64,000 nt of DNA from Cylindrospermum sp. FACHB-282 (GTDB lineage Bacteria; Cyanobacteriota; Cyanobacteriia; Cyanobacteriales; Nostocaceae), in contig NZ_JACJRJ010000034.1 in NCBI RefSeq assembly GCF_014697195.1, positions 1 to 64,000 on the forward strand. Reading direction: 5' to 3'. The notes beneath the pieces were generated by a model. It did not search any database. It worked only from the letters and a program-made list of their open reading frames with translations, and had not been told where the DNA came from. Positions 1 through 7,971 of the stretch are shown here, one piece after another (position 1 is the stretch's first letter; each line of letters opens with the position of its first letter). Both the position numbers and the translations under genes were made by a program.

Positions 1-23
1 TTAGCATAATCTGATAGTTTCAT
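1..23 (-). CDS. tnpA: IS607-family resolvase/transposase TnpA, N-terminus only (cut by window edge)
   Basis: Reading leftwards from the ATG at 23-21 gives MKLSDYA before the window ends. This heptapeptide is the usual start of the MerR-like DNA-binding domain of cyanobacterial IS607 serine recombinases. Only seven residues are visible, so the call is a recognition of the N-terminal signature and not a domain match. The rest of the element would lie to the left of the window. No clear ribosome binding site precedes the ATG. Confidence 0.45.
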
Positions 24-537
24 ATTTGTTGTTCTAAACCTTGACAACTATCTTAATACATTTATCTATATTTGGTAATGTCTGTCTATAAAATCAGAGA
101 AGTTTACCAATACGAAAGCAGCGATTGCTTTGACGTTGCAACTTTGGAGACTTGCCTTCCATAAGCACCGTTTGTAGTTCGTATTCTTTAGCTTCGGGAT
201 ATGGTTGCCAACAAAGTTGCCAGTAAGTTGAACTGAGTATTGTTATTTACTGGTTTATACTAGGTTTTTGATATTGATAAAAACTATGGTAGTCATAGAA
301 ATTTTTGTAAATTTAGGACTTTAAACTTAGTGGTTAACTTAAAGATGGGCTACGAAAAATTATCTATCTTCCGGGGGATGTTTTTTTGTACTTTATATAA
401 ATTTTAAAATTTGATCAGCCTTATAGTCTGCGGAGTTCACCCATCAGTGTAAAAAAATTTAAATAGTCTTCCATGAAAGCATTTTGGGCATTGCTGAATA
501 GAAGTATGAAACTAAAAAATGGGGTATCTTAAAACTC

Positions 538-660
538 TTACTCTCTGCGCATCTGCGACGCCAGTCGCTACAACTCTTGGAACCCCACGCCAGTTGCTTT
601 AAGTCGGGAAAACCGCCCAACGCACTGGCTCCGCAACGCGCTGGCTCCTCTGCGTGAGGT
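538..660. repeat. Dispersed Nostoc-type intergenic repeat
   Basis: GC-rich block inside an AT-rich intergenic stretch (24-739). It contains the words ctctgcg, gacgccagtcgct, acgccagttgct and caacgcactggct, which recur with variation inside the block and resemble the repeat modules common between Nostoc genes. The rest of 24-739 shows no gene I can support. Confidence 0.5.
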
Positions 661-739
661 AAATTGATTCGCCGATTCAGCAACGCCACATTTTGAATTG
701 TTTAAGCCCACCTATTTAAGTCTGGTGAAATTAACTTTT

Positions 740-2284
740 ATGTCCTTAACTGAAGAAATTCTTTCTCAACTACCAGGGGACGTGATGTTGTCTTTGCGGC
801 AAAGCGATCGCATCTTAGCATCTCTGAGAGCAGACAACGCACCCATAGCCACGGTAATTCAAGAAAATACCCAACCTTTAGGACCTGTAGACTGGGATGT
901 GATTGTCTGCGGTGGCACATTAGGAATTTTAATTGCTAGCGCCTTAGCAGTGCGGGGAGTGCGAGTAGCATTAATAGAGCGCTTAATTTTGCGGGGGAGA
1001 GCACAAGAGTGGAATATCTCCCGTCAAGAGCTAGAAGTCTTTAGGGAATTGAACTTGCTAACAGAACAGGAGTTAGAAAGTGCGATCGCCACCCAATATA
1101 ACCCGGCAAGAGTCAGCTTTCAAGGTGGAACCCAAGTTTGGGTAGAAGACGTCCTCAACATCGGCATAGATCCAGTTTATCTACTAGCCACCTTGAAAAC
1201 AAAATTTCTGCAAGCTGGGGGAAAACTATTTGAAAATACCCCCTTTACAGAAGCAGTAGTTCATCCCGATGGGGTGATGCTCAACAACCAATTCACCGCT
1301 AGATTGTTAATCGATGCCATGGGACATCTTTCTCCCATTAGCAAACAAGCACGTCTTGGTAAAAAACCAGATGCCCTCTGCTTGGTTGTAGGCAGTTGCG
1401 CTCAAGGTTTTCCGGAAAATCCCACAGGGGACTTGTTGTTATCATTCACATCCTTGCAGAATCAATGCCAATACTTTTGGGAAGCCTTCCCAGCCAGGGA
1501 TGGTAGAACAACTTACTTATTTACCTACATGGATGCACATCCACAACGCTTGACTTTAGAAGCCCTGTTTGAAGAATATCTGCGCCTCTTACCAGAATAT
1601 CAAGGTGTGGAATTGAGCCAACTTCAGTTTCAACGAGGGCTGTTTGGCTTCTTTCCCACCTATCGCCAAAGTCCCCTCAAAACCCCGTGGAATCGCATTC
1701 TCCCCGTCGGAGACAGCAGCGGTAGTCAATCACCCTTAAGTTTTGGGGGTTTTGGCGCTATGGTGCGTCACTTGCAGCGGTTAACATTAGGGATTGAAGA
1801 AGCACTGCAAACTGAGCAATTATCTGCCAAAGCCTTAGCAATGTTACAACCATATCAGCCAAGTTTGAGTGTAACTTGGTTATTTCAAAAAGCCATGAGT
1901 GTAGGTGTAAATCAAAATATTGCTCCCAATCAAATTAACCAACTGCTATCCGCCGTATTTCAGGAAATGCAACAGCTAGGTACACCAGTACTCAAGCCCT
2001 TTTTACAAGATATTGTCCAGTTTTCAGCACTAACGCAAACACTGTTAAAAACAGGTTTATCCCATCCGGCATTAGTTGCCAAGATTATTCCTCAAGTAGG
2101 TTTGGCAAATTTGTTGGATTGGCTAGTGCATTACGTAAATTTAAGTATTTATACCGCTTTATTTTCCTTGAGTCCAATGTTAGAAACATCGGTAAGGAAT
2201 TTGCCAAGGGAACAACAATATTATTGGCATCGCTTGGTTGACGCCTGGAAATATGGTTCTGGTGCGGATTACGCTGATCAATGA
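740..2284 (+). CDS. FAD-dependent oxidoreductase, lycopene-cyclase/geranylgeranyl-reductase-like
   Basis: The protein is 514 residues from the ATG at 740. An in-frame TTG at 698 adds 14 unconvincing residues. A Rossmann dinucleotide-binding segment spans about residues 52-82 (DVIVCGGTLGILIASALA ending in the acidic ALIER). A second FAD-contact motif (PVGDSSGSQSPLSFGGFG) lies near 321-340, in the arrangement used by flavoproteins of the lycopene cyclase and geranylgeranyl reductase group. The first motif is CGGTLG and departs slightly from GxGxxG. The last 130 residues are hydrophobic and helical with no recognised domain. The substrate cannot be read from the sequence. It precedes a tandem pair of membrane proteins on the same strand, 36 bp before the first start. 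Confidence 0.75.
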   Translation: MSLTEEILSQLPGDVMLSLRQSDRILASLRADNAPIATVIQENTQPLGPVDWDVIVCGGTLGILIASALAVRGVRVALIERLILRGRAQEWNISRQELEVFRELNLLTEQELESAIATQYNPARVSFQGGTQVWVEDVLNIGIDPVYLLATLKTKFLQAGGKLFENTPFTEAVVHPDGVMLNNQFTARLLIDAMGHLSPISKQARLGKKPDALCLVVGSCAQGFPENPTGDLLLSFTSLQNQCQYFWEAFPARDGRTTYLFTYMDAHPQRLTLEALFEEYLRLLPEYQGVELSQLQFQRGLFGFFPTYRQSPLKTPWNRILPVGDSSGSQSPLSFGGFGAMVRHLQRLTLGIEEALQTEQLSAKALAMLQPYQPSLSVTWLFQKAMSVGVNQNIAPNQINQLLSAVFQEMQQLGTPVLKPFLQDIVQFSALTQTLLKTGLSHPALVAKIIPQVGLANLLDWLVHYVNLSIYTALFSLSPMLETSVRNLPREQQYYWHRLVDAWKYGSGADYADQ

Positions 2285-2320
2285 TTGACAAATGTTGAAT
2301 ATTATGTATGTGAGGATAGG

Positions 2321-3025
2321 ATGATTGAACGGAAATCTCTTAGTATAAAATATTTTACAGTACTGCTGGGCTTACTGCGCGATCGCCAAACATTTCTCGA
2401 AGAAATTAGCCAAGGCGTAAGATTACCCAGTAAAATCATTTCTCTCTTAGTTTGCAGTTCCCTATTTATAGCCATGTATGGCGGCATCATTGGCGCATAC
2501 CATAGCTGGATGCAAGCTTTATCTTCCGCCGTTAAACTACCAGCACTGTATTTAATCACATTGCTGATTTGCCTGCCAACATTGTTCTTTGCTAATATTA
2601 TTTTTGGTTCTAAGCGCACTTTTGGGCAGCATTTTGCATTAGTGCTAACTGCCGTGTCAGTCACCAGCGTGCTGTTATTTAGCTTTGCGCCAATCACACT
2701 ATTTTTCTTAATTACTACCAATAATTACCAATTTTTAATTTTATTAAATGTAATTATCTTTGCGTTAACTGGATTTATCGGCATCTCTTCCTTATATAAT
2801 GCTACCAATTTGGTTTTAGAACAAGACAACGAAGGTAGCAAAACCCGCCAGAAAATTTTACAATTTTGGCTCTTTCTTTATGCTTTCGTAGGTAGTCAGC
2901 TAGGATGGACTCTCAGGCCTTTTTTTGGCACACCTGATTCTGTATTTCAACTGTTTCGCGAAAGAGAAGGGAATTTCTATCTAAGCGTTTTTCAATCCCT
3001 TGGCTATCTCATGGGATTTCGCTAA
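2321..3025 (+). CDS. Conserved five-helix membrane protein (copy 1 of a tandem pair)
   Basis: The start is the ATG at 2321, preceded by GAGGATAGG, a good Shine-Dalgarno. The upstream in-frame TTG at 2285 has no such site. The 234-residue protein begins with a soluble stretch carrying LLRDRQTFLEEISQ. About five membrane segments follow, near 39-60, 72-95, 103-130, 135-157 and 177-200. It ends with a conserved LGWTLRPFFG and a short soluble tail. It is clearly paralogous to the next gene along its whole length. I do not recognise a biochemical function. The fold is reminiscent of small Yip1-like integral membrane proteins, but that is only an impression. Confidence 0.8.
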   Translation: MIERKSLSIKYFTVLLGLLRDRQTFLEEISQGVRLPSKIISLLVCSSLFIAMYGGIIGAYHSWMQALSSAVKLPALYLITLLICLPTLFFANIIFGSKRTFGQHFALVLTAVSVTSVLLFSFAPITLFFLITTNNYQFLILLNVIIFALTGFIGISSLYNATNLVLEQDNEGSKTRQKILQFWLFLYAFVGSQLGWTLRPFFGTPDSVFQLFREREGNFYLSVFQSLGYLMGFR

Positions 3026-3063
3026 TTAGCCAGTTGTAGAAAAAAATCATCTCCAATATAAAT

Positions 3064-3765
3064 ATGTTAGAAAAACCAGCTTACAAAATTCAACAATTTG
3101 GCGTTTTACTTAATTTACTGCGAGATCGTCAGAATTTTTTAGAAGAAATTCGTCAGAATGTGAGATTACAAAGTAAAATCAGTTCTCTATTCGTTACCAG
3201 TTCCATCTTTTTTGGCATTTATGGCGCAATTATCGGTGCATCTCACAGTTTTGCCCAGGCATTATCTGGGGCTATTAAACTCCCAGCATTCTACTTATTA
3301 ACCCTGATAATTTGCTTTCCCACACTGTTCTTTTTTAACGTTTTATTTGGTTCCCGCAGCAGTATTCAACAGCATTTTGTTGTTTTACTCACAGCAGTAT
3401 CAGTGATTAGCGTGCTGTTATTCAGCTTGGCACCAGTCACCCTGTTCTTTATGATCACAGCCCCCGATTCTTATCAATTTTTTAAATTATTAAATGTCTT
3501 AATTTTTGGCATTACTGGCATCTTTGGTGTTAAGTTCCTTTATGAAGGAATGCAGTTACTTTCACAACTAGATGAAGTGGGCAAAAAAACCCGCACCACT
3601 ATTTTAAGATCCTGGCTATTTCTTTATGCCTTTGTTGGGATGCAATTAGGATGGTTTCTCAGACCATTTTTCGGCGCCCCAGGCTCTCAATTTGAACTAT
3701 TTCGAGCGGTAAAAGGTAATTTTTATCTTGACATTCTACAGGCAATGTCTGAAATTTTTGGTTGA
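3064..3765 (+). CDS. Conserved five-helix membrane protein (copy 2 of a tandem pair)
   Basis: The 233-residue protein aligns end to end with the preceding gene. Shared blocks include LLRDRQNFLEEI near the N-terminus, IYGAIIGASHSF, LPAFYLLTLIICFPTLFF, AVSVISVLLFSLAPVTLFF and WFLRPFFGAPGS. Its start is 38 bp after the first copy, so the two are probably co-transcribed and arose by tandem duplication. The membrane topology is the same, with about five hydrophobic segments. No catalytic or metal-binding residues stand out. Function is unknown. The retention of both copies with substantial divergence suggests different partners or conditions. Confidence 0.8.
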   Translation: MLEKPAYKIQQFGVLLNLLRDRQNFLEEIRQNVRLQSKISSLFVTSSIFFGIYGAIIGASHSFAQALSGAIKLPAFYLLTLIICFPTLFFFNVLFGSRSSIQQHFVVLLTAVSVISVLLFSLAPVTLFFMITAPDSYQFFKLLNVLIFGITGIFGVKFLYEGMQLLSQLDEVGKKTRTTILRSWLFLYAFVGMQLGWFLRPFFGAPGSQFELFRAVKGNFYLDILQAMSEIFG

Positions 3766-3794
3766 CGTTAGTCTCAGATGATTTGATATTGTAT

Positions 3795-3814
3795 GGACTT
3801 GCACTAGCAAGTCC
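3795..3814. terminator. Hairpin between convergent genes
   Basis: A perfect 8-bp stem GGACTTGC / GCAAGTCC with a 4-nt loop lies between the convergent ends of the tandem membrane gene and the ferric-reductase-like gene. There is no clean U-tract on either side, so it could equally be a small dispersed repeat. Confidence 0.3.
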
Positions 3815-3888
3815 TCACCATAGTCTGACTGGCTATAACCTTGAAATCCCAGGCTTTCAAGCCTTCAAACTATTAACAGATGTATACA

Positions 3889-4560
3889 TCATATCTTTGC
3901 TGGATTAGCTGCCAAAAATAAAATAATCGGTAAGCAAATGAGGCAACCTACTGCAACCAAAGCTGAATGCTGCCAGTTTTTGTTGGGAAAATTTTGCCGC
4001 AATCCAAAAAATTCTACAGCCGCAAAAATCATCAACCCTAAATAAGTGATAAAAGGTGGTGGCAATATCATCCCGTGATAGTGTAAAGTCACAAACGTAA
4101 CGTGAGTCAACACTAAAGGTAGCACCAACCAAACCAGGGAATGCAATTTTTGCCAATTCTGCCCTAGTAGCCTTTGGCTCCAACGGTTGGAAGTTACAAG
4201 CAGCAGCACAAAGACAATTAGCGATAAAAAACCTGGGAGAATCTCTCGATAGGTTAGTTGAGTAAAAAAACTGATCTCAGAACTGAAATATTTTTGGATA
4301 CTGAGCGCTGCATGAATTACAAACCAAACCCCGGAAGCAATTCCTAATTCGCGGCGGATACGAGCCAAAGCCCTGAGTTTTCGGCTTTTGGACAAACGCT
4401 CAAAGCGGAGTAAATTGTTAGGTAGCAAAGTCACTAAGAGAAATACGCTACCGACTAAACTGCTGCTTCCTGCTCCATTAAAATTAACCAGATATGTGAG
4501 ACCAATAATCAGAATCCCCACAATCCAATTAATAGCTAGCACCACTGTCTGACTACTCAT
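3889..4560 (-). CDS. Ferric reductase-like transmembrane protein (MsrQ/cytochrome b-type fold)
   Basis: The 223-residue integral membrane protein has about six hydrophobic segments. Histidines sit in helices at positions typical of the ferric-reductase-like heme b domain: GVWFVIHAALS in the middle, then WQKLHSLVWLVLPLVLTH followed by VTLHYHG. The family transfers electrons across the membrane. MsrQ feeds the periplasmic methionine sulfoxide reductase MsrP. No msrP-like gene is adjacent, so the partner is unknown. The sequence before the ATG contains AGGTATG, an acceptable ribosome binding site. The protein lacks any fused FAD/NADPH domain. Confidence 0.7.
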   Translation of the reverse strand: MSSQTVVLAINWIVGILIIGLTYLVNFNGAGSSSLVGSVFLLVTLLPNNLLRFERLSKSRKLRALARIRRELGIASGVWFVIHAALSIQKYFSSEISFFTQLTYREILPGFLSLIVFVLLLVTSNRWSQRLLGQNWQKLHSLVWLVLPLVLTHVTFVTLHYHGMILPPPFITYLGLMIFAAVEFFGLRQNFPNKNWQHSALVAVGCLICLPIILFLAANPAKI

Positions 4561-4624
4561 GGCTTACATACCTATATCAGAACTTTAGAAACCTTTTAAA
4601 AGGTATACTCTCACGATTACTTTA

Positions 4625-5566
4625 TCAAGTAAAGGTTATTTTGGCTGCCAAAAACTTTAACTGCTGGTATACACAGTTAATCTGCGGTAAATTCGCACCC
4701 GCTGCTTGGGCTTTCCGTAATGGGTTGCCAAAAATAGCTTCTACTTCTAAGGCACGGCCTTCGTCGTAATCAATCTTCATGCTAGTGCGGTAAGGCTTCA
4801 TCTTCACAGTGTAATCAAGCATTGTTTGAATAAAGCTATCGGGAATGATGCGCCCGGTACTTTTCGCCCCATCTGCAACTTCATACATTAACTGTTCAAC
4901 TAACTGACGAGTGTAGATATCTGCCATTAATTCGTCTGTTGTGGCGTTGAGAATTACAGACAGCCCGTTGTAGGGGATATTCCACACCAGTTTTTTCCAC
5001 CGTCCCAACAGTAAATCTTCAACTAATTCTATCGGGATATTAGCGCTGTTAAAGTCTTCGGCAATTTGCCGCATTTTTTCTGTAGTTCCAGCGGGATGAT
5101 AGTTAGAGTTATATTCGCCCAGAGTCATATGTCCATAGTCTAGGTGGCGGATATGCCCTGGCCCCACTTTATTGGAACACAAAAAGCATAACCCACCAAT
5201 AACGCTGACGCCGCTAACAATTTGGGCAACTTCCTCTTCTACACCCAGTCCATTCTGCAATACCAACACCACCCCATTTTCTTTAATAACGGGTGGTAAT
5301 ATCTGTGGGAGCAAATGGTTTTGCGTTGTTTTCAGTGCCACCACTACCACATCACACCTTGGCATTTTTTCTACATTACAGTAGGCGTGGACTTGGGGTA
5401 GAGTAAAGTCACCGTCTTTAGACTCGACGACTAAACCGTTTTGCTTGACTTCAAGGTAATCACTCTTGAGCAAAAAGTGGACTTCTAAACCAGCTTTTTG
5501 GAGTCTGGCACCATAAAACCCGCCTAATGCACCAGTTCCCAGGATTGCATAAGTGCGCTTGGACAT
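4625..5566 (-). CDS. 2-dehydropantoate 2-reductase-like (ketopantoate reductase family)
   Basis: The ATG at 5566 gives a 313-residue protein. The TTG at 5578 adds four residues only. An N-terminal NADP-binding Rossmann motif is visible (GTGALGGFYGARL, residues 10-22). The family's central RWKKLVWNIPYNGLS supplies the catalytic lysine region, and the C-terminal helical domain ends with FGNPLRKAQAAGANLP, the typical substrate-binding block. The enzyme reduces ketopantoate to pantoate in coenzyme A synthesis. Cyanobacteria often carry several family members, so the true substrate could be another 2-keto acid. It stands alone on the minus strand. Confidence 0.85.
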   Translation of the reverse strand: MSKRTYAILGTGALGGFYGARLQKAGLEVHFLLKSDYLEVKQNGLVVESKDGDFTLPQVHAYCNVEKMPRCDVVVVALKTTQNHLLPQILPPVIKENGVVLVLQNGLGVEEEVAQIVSGVSVIGGLCFLCSNKVGPGHIRHLDYGHMTLGEYNSNYHPAGTTEKMRQIAEDFNSANIPIELVEDLLLGRWKKLVWNIPYNGLSVILNATTDELMADIYTRQLVEQLMYEVADGAKSTGRIIPDSFIQTMLDYTVKMKPYRTSMKIDYDEGRALEVEAIFGNPLRKAQAAGANLPQINCVYQQLKFLAAKITFT

Positions 5567-5688
5567 TTCAGTTATCAAGGAATTTTCCTAAGTACATCAT
5601 AAGGCGATATTACAATAGCCATTGGATTAATAAAAGTTAAAACTGTTGAGTATCCTTTAAAATCTTTGGCAGAGATTAGGTGAAATCA

Positions 5689-6090
5689 ATGGCTGATATT
5701 GTTGATATTGCAGTTGGTGCTGATTCCTTCAAAACTTTGGTGGCGGCGGTCGTTGCTGCTGGTTTAGTGGAGACATTAAAAAGTCCTGGCCCCTTCACTG
5801 TGTTTGCGCCAACTGATGATGCTTTTGCCAAGTTACCACCAGGAACCATACAAACCCTGTTGCAGAACATTCCCCAGTTAACCCGAATTTTAACCTATCA
5901 TGTTGTTCCAGGTAAGCTTTTGCAGGCTGATTTGGCAAAACTTGGTACGGTTAAATCTGTGGAAGGTTCACCCATTAAAATTGATTGCGCTGATGGTTTT
6001 GAAGTCAAAAATGCCACTGTTTTAGCAGCAGATATTGCAGCTGATAATGGTGTTATTCACGTTATCGATACTGTGATTTTGATGGGTTAA
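5689..6090 (+). CDS. Fasciclin (FAS1) domain protein
   Basis: The start chosen is the ATG at 5689, preceded by TTAGGTG at a suitable distance. A GTG at 5680 would add three residues. The 133-residue protein is a single FAS1 domain. It has the H1 motif [15 protein letters not shown] near residues 36-50, the central YHVVPG near 70-75 and the C-terminal [13 protein letters not shown]. There is no signal peptide, so this copy would be cytoplasmic unless exported in another way. FAS1 proteins mediate adhesion or ligand binding. In cyanobacteria the single-domain form is widespread and poorly characterised. Confidence 0.9.
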   Translation: MADIVDIAVGADSFKTLVAAVVAAGLVETLKSPGPFTVFAPTDDAFAKLPPGTIQTLLQNIPQLTRILTYHVVPGKLLQADLAKLGTVKSVEGSPIKIDCADGFEVKNATVLAADIAADNGVIHVIDTVILMG

Positions 6091-6097
6091 TTTTGCT

Positions 6098-6118
6098 ATG
6101 GTGGGGAATGCCCACCAT
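6098..6118 (+). terminator. Hairpin after the fasciclin gene
   Basis: Stem ATGGTGGG / CCCACCAT with loop GAATG begins 8 bp after the stop codon. The following bases (atttgctct) are only weakly T-rich, so termination is plausible and not certain. Confidence 0.45.
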
Positions 6119-6290
6119 ATTTGCTCTAAATATTGAGGATGGACTATTAGTAGCTGTAAAACAAAGCAAATTTATTAAATTTATGTTAAATTCTCAATGT
6201 GAGTACTCACTATATATGTTACTGTTAGTTCAGTTAGATAAAAAAATATTTAATTTAAAATAATTAAGTAATCATTATCCCCATAAATTG

Positions 6291-6671
6291 ATGTTCGACT
6301 TTCACACCTTAGCTGAGTTTTCCCGCAACAACTGCATAGGTATCTGTGCATTCCTAGTGCCAGCAAACATACTTGGCACATTGATGACGATTATCCTCGC
6401 AGTATTACGCCGCCCAACACATCAAATATGGCAAGCTGCTGGAATTGCTAGTATTTTCGCGTTTGTGATGATCATGCACGTCTACACTTGGTTCGTCATT
6501 GGTGTAGTCATGCCTCCCACTTATATCTTGTTATCCCTAGCAGTCAGTTGTTTATTGACTAATTTGGGCATAATTCTGTTTTGCAGAGTTTCGCCGCAAT
6601 TAGTTTACCTTCGTGAGGTAGGGTTATTTGAGCGATTACCCATTATCAACAATTGGTTGTCTGAGAAATAA
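6291..6671 (+). CDS. Small membrane protein of unknown function
   Basis: The ATG at 6291 opens a 126-residue protein. The TTG immediately before it is a less likely start. Three hydrophobic segments are visible near residues 17-38, 50-75 and 77-98, separated by short polar loops (RRPTHQIW). A soluble tail LREVGLFERLPIINNWLSEK follows. No family is recognised. It has a 200-bp AT-rich upstream region and no close neighbour on the same strand, so it is probably transcribed alone. Confidence 0.6.
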   Translation: MFDFHTLAEFSRNNCIGICAFLVPANILGTLMTIILAVLRRPTHQIWQAAGIASIFAFVMIMHVYTWFVIGVVMPPTYILLSLAVSCLLTNLGIILFCRVSPQLVYLREVGLFERLPIINNWLSEK

Positions 6672-6777
6672 TGCAAACGCAATGAGGCAGAAAGTTTTTT
6701 TCAAACTTTTTTTCTCAACAGGTAAATCCATAGATCAACTGAGTCAGACTTACCTGAGATAACTCAGGAAAAATCAC

Positions 6778-6813
6778 CAAAAAGACCGGAAGAGTAATTA
6801 GATTACTCTCCCG
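6778..6813 (-). terminator. Rho-independent terminator of the His-rich peptide gene
   Basis: On the minus strand a 12-bp stem with a single G-U pair (arms 6802-6813 and 6787-6798, loop 6799-6801) is followed by GTCTTTTT. It lies 50 bp after the stop of the minus-strand peptide gene and also separates it from the plus-strand gene ending at 6671. Confidence 0.7.
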
Positions 6814-6863
6814 ATTGATTAAATAAGCTATTAGCTAACTGCTAATAATTTTTATTTTTTAGA

Positions 6864-7106
6864 CTAATACCAATGGCCATGCTTGCTGTGATGAGAGCCA
6901 TGTCCGTAGTGGGAGCCATGTCTGGAGTGGGAGTGGTCATAGCCATGTCCGGAGTGAGAGCCATACCCGAACTTGGATGCACTGTAAGAATGGCCTCCCA
7001 CTACGTTTTGTATTTCCTGTGCAGCTAGTTCATTGAGAAAGCTTTCGGAATCGTGCAACAGATCATAACCAGCAGGACGCAATTCAGAAATTGTGATGTT
7101 AGCCAT
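6864..7106 (-). CDS. Double-glycine leader, histidine-rich small peptide (RiPP-precursor-like)
   Basis: The start at 7106 is fixed by a strong AAGGAG eight bases upstream. The 80-residue product has an acidic, helical leader: MANITISELRPAGYDLL, then DSESFLNEL, ending NVVGG at residues 34-38. The 42-residue remainder is made almost only of His, Ser, Gly and Tyr, with 12 histidines in GHGYDHSHS- and HGSHYGHGS-type repeats. Leaders of this SESF...GG form are known from cyanobacterial peptides exported by C39-peptidase ABC transporters. No transporter or modifying enzyme lies nearby, so processing would have to act in trans. The His content suggests metal binding, which is inference. It has its own terminator. 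Confidence 0.8.
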   Translation of the reverse strand: MANITISELRPAGYDLLHDSESFLNELAAQEIQNVVGGHSYSASKFGYGSHSGHGYDHSHSRHGSHYGHGSHHSKHGHWY

Positions 7107-7971
7107 AAATTTTTCTCCTTTTTTCAAGCAGGCATTGTTTAACAAAAAAGTGAGATTAGACTGGCTTTTGTCTAAGCTTAGTTCTGATCATTTCAAAATT
7201 CATTGGGTAAATCAAGCCTTTAAGCTTGATGGTTTAGACATAATTAACAGAGTTGGGTCTGGCTAGATTTTTTAGATTAGTAATTAAGTTAACAATACAT
7301 CGATGAATTTTTCAAAAAATACTGATTCAGTATTTTTTCCTGTCAGCAAAAGGTTAGGGTTTAAGTAGAGCAACGTAAATAATTAAAGGTTTGTAGTCAG
7401 CGGCTCTCAGCCATACTTTGTAAAGAGAAAGGGGGCATAGATGCGCTTACTGCGTAGCGTCTCCTATCGCCGGTTCGCGGAGCTTGCCGTAGGCTCTAGC
7501 CATGGCGTTGGCGCAGCTAAAGGCTATACGCGTAGCGCGACTCTTCGGAGATAGAGATGGCTAAGAGCCACTCACTACGAGCTAATTTCAACTTTTTTTA
7601 CTTTACTTAATATAGTTTGGTTTCTTTTTGCATACTTAGTTATGTAGTAGGGTGCTAATAAAAACTCATACCAATTTTTTAAAAAAAGAATGTGACAGAT
7701 AGAAGCCCGGAAATCTTATCAAATCAGGCTTTCTTAATTTTTAATTGGGATTAGGTGGCTATGATATGACGATATTTACTAAAAAATTATCCGCCATGAA
7801 GGTTATTTCCTAAGTGAGGAGTGGCAGACGTAATTATGATAATAATGTCTTATAAAATGGCTAATATAGCGTTTTTGCTTGGATGAAACACGGGTTAAAA
7901 GCAGAACAATTTTTCTTAGGAATGTAGAGACATTGTCTGCAACATCTCTACAATTTCCCCTCTTTTTGAGT
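7107..7971. other. Gene-free stretch with a repeat block and a palindrome
   Basis: No gene is supported here. The palindrome 7211-7230 (ATCAAGC / GCTTGAT arms) lies about 105 bp upstream of the His-rich peptide start and could be in its promoter or leader. A GC-rich repeat block follows at 7430-7566. The remainder is AT-rich. Confidence 0.5.
7430..7566. repeat. Dispersed GC-rich palindromic repeat
   Basis: The block contains actgcgtagcgtctcc, gcggagcttgccgtaggct, ggcgttggcgcagc and acgcgtagcgcgac. These are short near-palindromic modules of the type scattered between Nostoc genes. Related modules recur at 15730-15760 and 30300-30380 in this window. Confidence 0.6.

Noticed and set aside
94-246. 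Minus-strand open stretch next to the IS607-like start (YWQLCWQPYPEAKEYELQ).
   Set aside because: It has no usable start codon, ends in a stop before the transposase start and matches no family I know. It may be a gene fragment but cannot be supported.
459-689. Minus-strand frame of 76 codons.
   Set aside because: It runs through the GC-rich repeat block, and the peptide composition reflects the repeat.
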